DNA from: Margaritifera margaritifera | Taxonomy: Eukaryota > Mollusca > Bivalvia > Unionida > Margaritiferidae | Direction: 5' to 3' | Length of the DNA stretch: 64,000 nt | Assembly: GCA_029931535.1 (NCBI GenBank) | Contig: JAQPZY010001346.1 | Coordinates: 1,984,001-2,048,000 of the forward strand | In this document: piece by piece, positions 55,894-64,000 of the stretch | How positions within the stretch are numbered: the first letter of the stretch is position 1 | How the letters are laid out: each line of letters starts with the position of its first letter | Notes under the pieces: generated by a model | Database searches by the model: none | Told to the model about the DNA's origin: nothing | What the model saw: the letters and a program-made list of their open reading frames with translations, nothing else | Program-made: the position numbers and the translations under genes

Positions 55894-56082
55894 CTAAAGG
55901 AATCAAATTATTCAAATCCATTATCATAGAATGTAATAAGCTGACAAACTAGAACAGAATTAATGTGTCCATGGAACACCAATGCTCCACAGTGATCTAT
56001 ACAAAATTTAAATGGATGTACATATGTCAGACATAGGTAACAGTATATGTTCCTTCCATGTTCATGGTAGGGCATACACAAG

Positions 56083-56400
56083 AGGCCCAAATGGGCCTGA
56101 CATCACTCACCTGACTTATGTAACTTAACTGTTGACCATTTCACCAAGCAGGTTTATGCAGCATTGTCAAAACACAATCCAATGTGAACCATCTCCCAAC
56201 CTTTGTATCATGTTGAGTTTACCGATTTTACTATAGTCTGATACAAATTCTTTCAAAGACAAGAAAACTTGGTCAGTAGAATGCTTTCAATAGAAATTTG
56301 TTCAAATGCTGCTCATTGTATATGTCATGAAAACAACTGTTTCAAAGTCTCTCTATTTTTTTGGTATCTTTATCTATATTAATCTGCACCATTGCTACTT
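56083..56400 (+). repeat. Hybrid element: R4-type head with R2-type core
   Basis: It begins with the palindrome AGGCCCAAATGGGCCT (56083-56098) and an R4-like head (tgacatcactcacctgactt, catgttgagtttaccgattt). It then continues with R2 core text (cttggtcagtagaatgcttt, aaaacaactgtttcaaagtc tctctattttttt). A SINE interrupts it after 56.4 kb. Confidence 0.7.
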
Positions 56401-56461
56401 AAAAAGTAGGCACCTCAGCTATCTGGTAATTAGTTATACAATTATGTATATTATCCTACGG

Positions 56462-56690
56462 TGACCAGCTTGGTGGTTTGGTTTGGTGTCACAGTGGTAC
56501 TTTACAGCACAACAACACAAGTAGGTTAGTTAGTGCCAAGGCAATTGGAGTAAAGTGCCTTGGCCAAGGACATACCACGGTAGATGACCCAGGCTGGTCC
56601 GATGGTAGGATTTTAACCCACACCCTTTTGGTTGCAAGTCGAGTCAAGCATGCTAACCACTGAGCCAACACAGCTCCCCCAGCTATGTAT
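56462..56690 (-). mobile_element. tRNA-derived SINE
   Basis: Minus-strand order: a tRNA-like head with box A (tggctcagtggttagcatgc), ttgactcgacttgcaacc and box B (gggttaaaatccta), then the body with tccttggccaaggcacttta and a 3' part rich in aacc/gtt runs. Both polymerase III promoter boxes are recognisable. The copy is diverged and probably inactive. Confidence 0.8.
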
Positions 56691-56899
56691 GTAAAGAGTC
56701 TAACAAAATAGTTGCACACACTTTACACCTTTTTTTTGTTGTGATGACTTGATAAAGTCATTCTAATATATGCCTTGATAGTACTCTGAATTAAGCAAAA
56801 AGAAACATTAAATTGCCCATACTCATTCGAGCATTTCCATAGTCAAACTCTTCAGTTTCTTAGCTAAGTATTTCTTATATGTAGTCCACATTCCCATAA

Positions 56900-57200
56900 T
56901 GCTAAATGGAAGTGACAGATGTTGAAAAGCACCCAAAATTTTGAAGTTTGCATCCATATCTGATGGCTCATCAGAATCATTTGTCTCATATTGGAAGGTC
57001 TTTCTGCCAAGATGCTAGTATTCCCACTCACTTTTGTAGTGTGTGTGTGTGGGGGGGGGGGGGCATACTTCCCCTATTGGTCAAAACTGAGGGTGCATGC
57101 ATACATTAAGGGGTACAGTGGTTTGATAATCAAATCTGTGGTAAACAACTGTGTAACATGTGTCAATTGTCATGTACTATGTACAATTCATGACATATAA
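56900..57200 (+). repeat. R2 core fragment plus terminal module
   Basis: The R2 text (gcatccatatctgatggctc, catattggaaggtctttctg ccaagatgct) is followed by the terminal module also present at 45.09-45.24 kb (attcccactcacttttgtag, ggggtacagtggttt, acaattcatga). A (GT)5 and G14 run lies at 57.04-57.06 kb. Confidence 0.75.
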
Positions 57201-57287
57201 TCTATTCATTACCAGCAACTGAAGGACAAATGTTTTTCCTTTCACTGATAATTATCTAAACAAGACCACAATCTTGATAATATGAAG

Positions 57288-57895
57288 AAGAGTCCCTCAA
57301 AGGGACTGATGCTGAGACTACTGTCCAAAAAGTATTTTCCAGAAATTAGAGATAAGACAATTTCTTCTTTTTAACTGCTGAGTATTGAAACCATCTCTGA
57401 TATTCTTCAGTGATAAGATTTTCAAACTTAGCTGCTGTGGCAGCCATACTGGATGTACGATTTGCACTATTTTCATTTAGGACAAACTTGACACCCTTAG
57501 AAGATTTGGGGTGAAAACCCCACATTGATATGACCATCCATTCAGGAGAATTAGTAACAAGATTTTCAGTATATTCATGGTGGCAGCCATATTTGACATC
57601 AGATAAGCACAATTTTTATTCCTGACCTACTAGATATCATAATTAGTCTTCTGGTGAAAACCTCATGTCAATGTGACTTTGCATTCAGGAGGAGTTGCAA
57701 TAACAAGGTTTTCAAGATGGCTGCCATGATGACCATACTGGATGTCAGATCAGCAAAAGACACCATAAGAATTCTTGTGCTGAAAACATGCTGATATGAC
57801 TTCCAATGAGGATAAATAGCAATAACAAGATTTTCAAGATGGCTGCTATGGTGGCCATATTAGATGTCAGATCGGCACCATTTTTATTTAGGACC
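57288..57895 (+). repeat. R1 element (copy 6), left part: head plus about three units
   Basis: The head (agagtccctcaaagggactg, ccaaaaagtattttccagaa, gacaatttcttctttttaac) is followed by units that stop after 'tttatttaggaccaa'. The next expected unit text (cttttggtgaaaa) appears only at 62,316, suggesting one R1 copy split by a 4.4-kb insertion. Confidence 0.82.
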
Positions 57896-57949
57896 AATTA
57901 CCATATTCTGGTACATATAATGCACACCTTGTTGTACCTAATTTTCTTA

Positions 57950-58100
57950 TTTTCAGGAGGGGGTGCAGGTTTTACAGAAGAAGAACAACAACAAAATGTT
58001 CAGTTCAATCCGATGAAAGAATCAAGGCACTAAAACACATCACATTCACTCCTTATGAAATATTAAATCCGTTATATTGTACTAGCCTTATCCAAGAATT
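57950..58100 (+). other. Terminal-exon-like fragment with polyadenylation signal
   Basis: A pyrimidine-rich ttcttattttcag precedes GGGGGTGCAGG, an open frame of about 26 residues ending FNPMKESRH and a stop, then aattaaataaagc (AATAAA-type) about 55 bp later. This resembles the last exon of a gene, but no upstream exons were found. Confidence 0.25.
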
Positions 58101-58145
58101 AAATAAAGCTATATTTTACTAGCCTTATCCAAGAATTAAATAAAG
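58060..58145. repeat. Two-copy 38-bp tandem repeat
   Basis: actagccttatccaagaatt aaataaagct occurs twice in direct succession. Confidence 0.9.
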
Positions 58146-58589
58146 CTTACAAGCCTCAATTGTCTTCTTCTTTGATTATTTATGTTAATAAACGTATATC
58201 ATTCACATCACGATGTAGCTTTTTATGTTCTGTGACTTGACTGAAAATAACATGCACATAGGACAGGTAACCTGCTGTTCTACTCTGTCACATTTACATT
58301 ACAGCAGTGCAAAGTACAGCACTGCAGCAGAACAAATATGATTATTATACCTGTAAAATGTTCAATATTTGATAACTGTTAATCTAATAAAAAAAATTCT
58401 TCATTTATTAATTTCTTTATTCATGGTTGAATTAAAATATAATATTTAGAACTAAAGCAGTGTTATTGTTCTCATCAGAGGCACATTTAGGGGACATCTT
58501 TTGTCGTGACTATGGTTTGTCTGTTACGGTAAAACACTGACACATATCATGAAACAAAACAATAAGTTAATGTATGCAATTGCCAAATA

Positions 58590-58965
58590 CTTTTTTTTGT
58601 AAAATAAACTTGGTTCTTAGGTCTATTTCTCATCTTAAATCACATTATTTGATATATCCTTGTATACAGTGATCAATACTTCACTAGGTGTTTTCTTGTC
58701 AAGGTAATCGAAGACAGCTAAAGCAGTGATGTGCCAAACATAATTACATTGCTTTATCTAGGTAACTTTTCAATTTATTTTTTTTTCTTCAGAAAATAAA
58801 CTTGGTTCTTTGTTTTATTTATTTTTTTAAATCAAGTATATCACACTTCTTTGTTACAATACAGTGATCACAGTTCAATTGACTCGGCTTGGTGTTTTTA
58901 AAGGTAATCAGCACCAGTTAAAGCTTTGATATGCCAAGCATAATTACAATGCATTGTCTTGATAA
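58590..58965. repeat. Two diverged copies of a 190-bp segment
   Basis: Both copies share aataaacttggttctt, tacagtgatca, 'cttggtgttt...aaggtaatc', 'agttaaagc...gatatgcca', and cataattaca. Confidence 0.7.
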
Positions 58966-59097
58966 ATTCTGGCTTGGACACTGAGATGTATTCTAAGTGT
59001 CATGATAGTCCAAACAGGTATAAATACTGGACCTGAACTTTCACATAGAAACGTATGTTCAATTTTGAATCTGAATGAATATATTCAGACAAAGTAT

Positions 59098-59280
59098 CAA
59101 CTTGTGGCATGTAAGAAACTCGTATGCTGTGAAAGACATGCTAACCATCATTGCTAATGCTGAAGCACATGGTAACAGAGCCACAGGGTGGTAGTTCAAT
59201 GTAGGAAAGTTTTCTCTTAGGGAGTGGAGAAGAATGACAGATGAGGACATACAGCGACTTTTCGAGCGTGATGAAATTTA
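59098..59280 (+). pseudogene. Transposase N-terminal HTH remnant (Brinker/pogo-like)
   Basis: The plus strand reads NSYAVKDMLTIIANAEAHGN RATG, then a stop, then FNVGKFSLREWRRMTDEDIQ. This matches the pattern of the helix-turn-helix domain found in Brinker and at the start of many pogo-type transposases (k..a.e.a..hGnraAar.F.v....vR.WR). No DDE domain follows. Confidence 0.55.
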
Positions 59281-59520
59281 AGAGGAATTTCAAGCAACAG
59301 ACTAATCTCCATCAACAAGGTAAACCTTAAAACATCTCATTTAAGAGCCAACCATAAAATCGGAAAGATATGCATTTAATATTGCCACTTTTCTTCATTC
59401 TTTCTTTTATGATATCTTTGTTATTATTATGATCGGGTGCCATGTACTGACAGGAAAGAGCAGAGAAACAGTCAAGTCTGTAAAGCAGAAATATAACTAG
59501 GATCCATACTAAGGAAAATA

Positions 59521-60340
59521 TTGTTGCCATATCAAGTTTATCAGATAGATTTGTATGGTCCTTTGCCATGTAAACCTGGTGGTAATACATATATCTTTAC
59601 AGCGCTAGATATGTTTTCTAAATTTGTAGTAAACATTCCAGTTCCCAGTAAGGATGAATCAAATGTTTCATCAGCATTGTATCAATTAGTATGTATATAT
59701 GGTGTATGTGATACTTTGATTTCAGACCAAGGTTCAGAATTTATTGCAAGGGTCACCAAGGAAACATGCTGGCTGTTAAATATTCCTCAACAATTTACAC
59801 CAACCTTTATGCTTCACTGTTGGAGTGCGGTACACTGGCAACTTGATTGACTCCATATATGAATAAATATTGGGAATCTGTTCTACCTACAGTGACTTTG
59901 CTATGAATAGTGCAGTGAATTCATCTCTTGTTTACTTGCCATTTGAGATATTATTTGCCCAGAGGCCCAAGTTTCCTTTGTCTACACCTTTTTCAGCAAC
60001 CAAGTTTGTTACCTTGTCAAAACACAGTCATGACAATATAAAAGAACAAGCATCAAGGTTAAATGTAATCTGTGTACAGGTGAAAAAGAATGCTCTGAAA
60101 GCACAGGACGTTATGTCTATCAGAGCAAATTCTGACTCAAATCCTTTAAAACTTACTTCAGGTAATTAGGTTTTTTTGCAAACAGAATCTAATGGTCCTG
60201 TCAAGAAACTACGAAATCAATATTTTGGCCCATTTATTGTTCATGATTTGCCTAGTCCACACTTGGTACAGATTTGTGACACTGGGACAAATAACATGCA
60301 TAAACAGTTGATACATATTAATATAGACTGAAGGCAGTCT
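59521..60340 (+). pseudogene. Gypsy (Ty3-type) integrase fragment, broken
   Basis: The integrase catalytic core is recognisable: YQIDLYGPLP (first Asp), GNTYIFTALDMFSKFVVNIP, GVCDTLISDQGSEFIARVTK (second Asp), FTPTF. The segment with the catalytic Glu is lost in a frame break at 59.82 kb. It continues as FAMNSAVNSSLVYLPFEILF, NPLKLTSGN, then one stop and FLQTESNGPVKKLRNQYFGP FIVHDLPSPHLVQI. Reverse transcriptase and LTRs are absent, so this is a 5'-truncated, dead copy. Confidence 0.88.
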
Positions 60341-60354
60341 ATGTTAGAGAACCA

Positions 60355-61436
60355 ATGCCATCAACTTATTTTAAGATTACAACAAGACTTCCTGAAATTG
60401 TGAAAACATCAGTTTCAATGCAAACCATTAATCCCCCATTTAAACCCACTATCCCCTCAAATGAGCCTATATTAATAGAGACTCCTAGCTCTTTAGTGAC
60501 AACTCCAGTGCTTAGAGATGAATCTTGTGAAAAGTTAGTGAAAATGGAAGGATCTGTTTTACCCAATCGTCCAAAATGCAATATCTGGGAGTTGCTTAGG
60601 TGTCATGATTATAGTGATCCAATAGAGTCAAGTGATTCAGCTCATTTTTACAAATCAAGAGCATGTTTTAGCACTGTGGCATACAGCTCATTTGTACAAA
60701 TCAAGCATGTTTTAGCACTGTGGCATACAGCTCATTTTTACAAATCAAGCATGTTTTAGCAATGTGGCATACAGCTCATTTGTACAAATCAAGCATGTTT
60801 TAGCACTGTGGCATACAGCTCATTTTTACAAATCAAGCATGTTTTAGCACTGTGGCATACAGCTCATTTGTACAAATCAAGCATGTGTTAGCAATGTGGC
60901 ACACAGCTCATTTTTACAAATCAAGCATGTTTTAGCACTGTGGCATACAGCTCATTTTTACAAATCAAGCATGTTTTAGCACTGTGGCATACAGCTCATT
61001 TTTACAAATCAAGCATGTTTTAGCAATGTGGCATACAGCTCATTTTTACAAATCAAGCATGTTTTAGCACTGTGGCATACAGCTCATTTTTACAAATCAA
61101 GCATGTTTTAGCACTGTGGCATACAGCTCATTTTTACAAATCAAGAGCATGTTTTAGCACTGGCATACAGCTGTCAAGAGCATGTTTTAGCACTGTGGCA
61201 TACAGCTGTCAAGAGCATGTTTTAGCACTGTGGCATACAGCTGTCAAGAGCATGTTTTAGCACTGTGGCATACAGCTGTCAAGAGCATGTTTTAGCACTG
61301 TGGCATACAGCTGACGGAGTAGAATATTTAGTCCATTACTCAGGGGAACCAGCACAAAATTATGTTTCGGTCCCTGGTTCAAGCCTGAATCTCAAACCAA
61401 AACAGGCCATCAAGCAAAAGCCACCTCCTCTGGTTT
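60355..61436 (+). pseudogene. Gypsy pol 3' end, expanded by a minisatellite
   Basis: The frame from 60.35 kb (LVTTPVLRDESCEKLVKMEG, WELLRCHDYSDPIESSDS) ends in a minisatellite and resumes after it with DGVEYLVHYSGEPAQNYVSV PGSSLNLKPK up to a stop at about 61.44 kb. The last part resembles the chromo-like end of Gypsy polyproteins. The minisatellite (60641-61312) sits in the middle of this coding remnant. Confidence 0.7.
60641..61312. repeat. Minisatellite: 12 units of 44 bp and 4 of 35 bp
   Basis: The 44-bp unit is ctcatttttacaaatcaagc then atgttttagcactgtggcatacag. Units 1 and 12 have a 2-bp 'ag' insertion, and unit 12 lacks 'tg'. Four final units are shortened to ctgtcaagagcatgttttag cactgtggcatacag. 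Units 3, 6 and 9 carry 'caatg' for 'cactg'; units 2, 4 and 6 have 'tttgtac'. Confidence 0.97.
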
Positions 61437-62315
61437 AATGTGAGGAGAATATGTTCTCTGCTTCATGTATTTACAGGTACAAGATACAGGTGTATTGTAT
61501 GTTTGGGGTTAAATTTGTTACTTACATAATCATTTTCTTTATAAGTATACAGTATGTGTCTTGTTCTGGTCAGTTTTGTTTTTGAATTATTCTGATTTAT
61601 AAATTTGCAACTTATGTTATTTTTTATCTTTATTTATCACTTATCAGAATCTTCTGCAAGATAAATTTTTGCATATTGCATTAATACATATAGATTTATT
61701 CTAGTTGCACCCTTTTTTGAGTAGACAGCTAGCTATATGTTTATCTATACATAGATGATTTTATCATTCATAATGATACATTATGTCATAAACATGGATG
61801 CAGTCATGTTTTCACATGTCATGGTATATTTGACTGCAATCATAAAAACATGGGATTTCTGCTCAGCATACATTGTACACATGTATAGTTTTATTGAGAA
61901 AGTTTCTTGAAGTTTACTTTTGTTCAGTGATATTTTCACTATGATAATGATATCTAGATTTCATAATTATATAACTTCTATCAAAATTTGTTCATCAATG
62001 ACAAAGATCAACATGTCTCCAATATTCTACTGAATAATGTGTGATGGTAATTGATGGCACAGGTAAGTGATAGTATATCATGGAAATTCAGACTTTCATA
62101 TGACTGCCAGATTATTTCATGCACATTGTAATTCTTTAATCCTTGAAACATTCCCACTTCATAGCATGCCAAGAATAACTCACATGTCCTACTTATTTCC
62201 ACTTGTAGTAATTCCGAAAGGATTAAAGACGTTAAATGATTATGGTTGGGTCACTAAAGAGCTCAATCAGCATAAACCAATAAATACTACTTTGATTCTC
62301 TCCACAAGGTATATT
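61437..62315. other. Right part of the composite insertion
   Basis: AT-rich. The block gaaacattcccacttcatag catgccaagaata near 62.14 kb matches the R2 terminal module at 45.35 kb. No LTR or inverted repeat recognised. Confidence 0.45.
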
Positions 62316-63172
62316 CTGCTTTTGGTGAAAATTAATCCCATGTCAATATGGTTTCCCATTCAGGAGGAGTAGCAATAAAAGATTTCCTAGATGGCTGCTG
62401 TGGTGGCCATATTGGACATCAGAGCAGTACAGTTTTCATTTATGACCAAGTAGACATCATATGAAGTCTTTTAGTGAAAACCTCATGCTGATATGACCAT
62501 CCATTAAGGAGGAGTAGAGAAAACAAGAATTTCAACTTCAGACTGGCACCATTTTTATTTTGGACAACCAGACATCATAAGTCTTTTAGTGAAATTCCCG
62601 TGTTGATATGACCATCCATGTAGGAGGAGTAGCGATAACAAGATTTGCAAGTTGGCTCCTGTGGTAGCCATATTGGATATCACACATCGGCGCCATTTTC
62701 ATTCAGGACTAACTAGATATCATAAGAAGTCTTTTAGTGAAAACCCCATGCTGACATGACCATCCAGTCAGGAGTAGTAGCAATAATTAGATTTTCAAGA
62801 TGGCTGCCACTGTGGCCATATTGGATGTCAGATTGGCACCATTTTCATTAAGGACCAACTAGACATCATAAGAAGTCTTTCACTGAAAACCCATGTTGAT
62901 TTGACCATCTATTCAGGAGAAGTAGCAATAACAATTTTCAAGATGGCTGCTGTGGCAGCCATATTGGATGTCCAAGCAGCATTTTCATTTAGGACCAACT
63001 AGCCCATGGGATAAATGTGTGTGTATAGTTTCAAGGCAATCCTCCAAGTAGTTTAGGAGGGGTAGCTATAACAAACTTGTGCTAAAAGACGGACATCAGA
63101 TAATGGATGGACAATGGACGACAGATGGACAACAGACGATGGACAACAGACCATCCCATAAGCCTTTACTCT
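62316..63172 (+). repeat. R1 element (copy 6, right part, or copy 7): core and tail
   Basis: It begins in mid-unit at cttttggtgaaaattaatcc and has about five units. It ends with the full tail: gtatagtttcaaggcaatcc, agtttaggaggggtagctat, aacaaacttgtgctaaaaga, a long run of ggacgacagatggacaacag type, and ccatcccataagcc. Confidence 0.85.
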
Positions 63173-63289
63173 ACTAGATATGGACTTAACTAATGTTTGA
63201 CAAGGTGTGGACCTGGGTAATGTTTTATCAAAATATCTATAGTGGTTAAAAAGTGACAACCTTGATAAAGAAACAGGTCACTGACTTTC

Positions 63290-63810
63290 GTTATCATATG
63301 CTGTGACCTTGACCTTGAGGCAAGGAGTATGGCTATAAACATTACAACATTGTCAAGTCAAGATATATAACAGGCTCAAGTTTCATTAAAATATCTTCAT
63401 AATTTGGTTCAAAAGATATACCACTGATTTATATCTCCCCTTGCTATAACCATGACCTTGAGGTTTGGTGTATTGCTTTGGTATGTGACAGACTGTTTAG
63501 TCATGATATATTACTGGTTAAAGTTGAATTAAAATATCTTCAGTGGTTCAAAAGTTAGACTCCATACAAGGATACATTTCCAAGTTACATTTTCCTTTGC
63601 TGTGACCTTCACCCTGAGGCAGGGTGTGTGGCACTAGTATGCAACACACCATCCATACATAATTCATAACTAGCAAAAGTTGCATTAAAATATCTTAATG
63701 GTTGAAAAGCTATACTCTTGACAAGGATTTCACATAACAGAATTACATTTAACCTTGCCATGACCTTGACTTTGAGGCAGGGGGCATGGCTGTGATACAC
63801 AACAAATAAT
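63290..63810 (+). repeat. R8 tandem repeat with TGACCT pairs
   Basis: About three and a half units of roughly 150 bp: gctgtgaccttgaccttgag, gcagggtgtgtggc, aacacaccatccatacataa, caaaagttgcattaaaatat, cttcagtggttcaaaagtta. TGACCT occurs twice in direct contact at 63304-63315. The array probably continues beyond the window. Confidence 0.8.
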
Positions 63811-64000
63811 TTTCAGTATTTGGCTACCTCCCCCCTTCAGTTTGTACCCCCCTTGTGATTTTAAAAACAAAAAGCATGGTCCTTATCTAGTTCTGGAAAA
63901 GTCCATTTTCAGTGAAAGGGTGCACTTCCTAGGACTACACATACATCGAAGGTCGAAAATGTGTCATCTGCATTCAACATTTACAATTTCTACTTTTAAT

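Noticed and set aside
57896..57930. Left end of a TIR transposon (accatattctggtacatata atgcacacc)
   Set aside because: It resembles known TIR text, but no inverted partner was found near 62.3 kb or elsewhere in the insertion.
8290..63810. CRISPR array as an explanation for regularly spaced repeats
   Set aside because: Units are 120-165 bp, diverged throughout, without short identical repeats and unique spacers, and the context is a spliced eukaryotic gene.

Overview
The window looks like metazoan nuclear DNA, most probably from a bivalve mollusc. It is AT-rich, contains one intron-rich gene with GT-AG splicing, and is filled with short tandem-core mobile elements of the kind described in bivalves ('pearl'/Helitron-related HINE-like elements). 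DIRS, Gypsy, piggyBac, pogo/Tigger and hAT-like remnants and tRNA-derived SINEs are also present. The phylum is inferred from repeat types and the gene family; no marker gene fixes the species.

The only host gene I can support is on the minus strand, from about 55.9 kb down to 6.5 kb. Fifteen exons with canonical splice sites join without a phase break and encode about 1,139 residues of an RNF213 (mysterin)-like giant E3 ubiquitin ligase. They cover the N-terminal stalk/linker part, ending just before the AAA+ motor. The 5' start and the AAA+/RING half lie outside the window. A sixteenth candidate exon at 6.2 kb does not fit the reading phase. Two decayed copies of exon 10 lie 5' of it in the preceding intron.

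Nearly all other sequence is intronic or flanking repeat. By region: 1.7-3.5 kb repeat family R1; 3.7-5.5 kb and 7.0-8.1 kb TA-flanked DNA transposons; 8.3-8.7 kb a 122-bp triplicate; 9.3-10.5 kb family R5; 12.1-13.7 kb a broken DIRS-like reverse transcriptase; 15.1-16.3 kb R1; 17.3-21.4 kb R2; 21.4-22.7 kb R6 and R7; 23.3-26.1 kb microsatellites; 27.2-27.6 kb R7; 28.9-29.7 kb a degenerate retroelement ORF with zinc-knuckle and SGNH-hydrolase traces; 31.6-32.8 kb R1; 35.1-39.2 kb a piggyBac pseudogene split by a 2.0-kb Tigger-like element; 39.4-49.0 kb R3, R4, R1 and R2 arrays interrupted by a SINE and two hAT-like elements; 51.2-51.6 kb a DDE transposase remnant; 52.9-54.7 kb R1 and R4; 56.1-57.9 kb a SINE, R2 and R1; 57.9-62.3 kb a composite insertion with Gypsy integrase remains and a 44-bp minisatellite; 62.3-64 kb R1 and R8.

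There is no operon-like cooperation among genes here. The main biological signal is a very large immune-type ubiquitin ligase gene whose introns have become an archive of modular tandem-core elements. Every array I could orient has the same polarity, antisense to the gene. Because many insertions interrupt recognisable repeat units, their boundaries can be read from the sequence.
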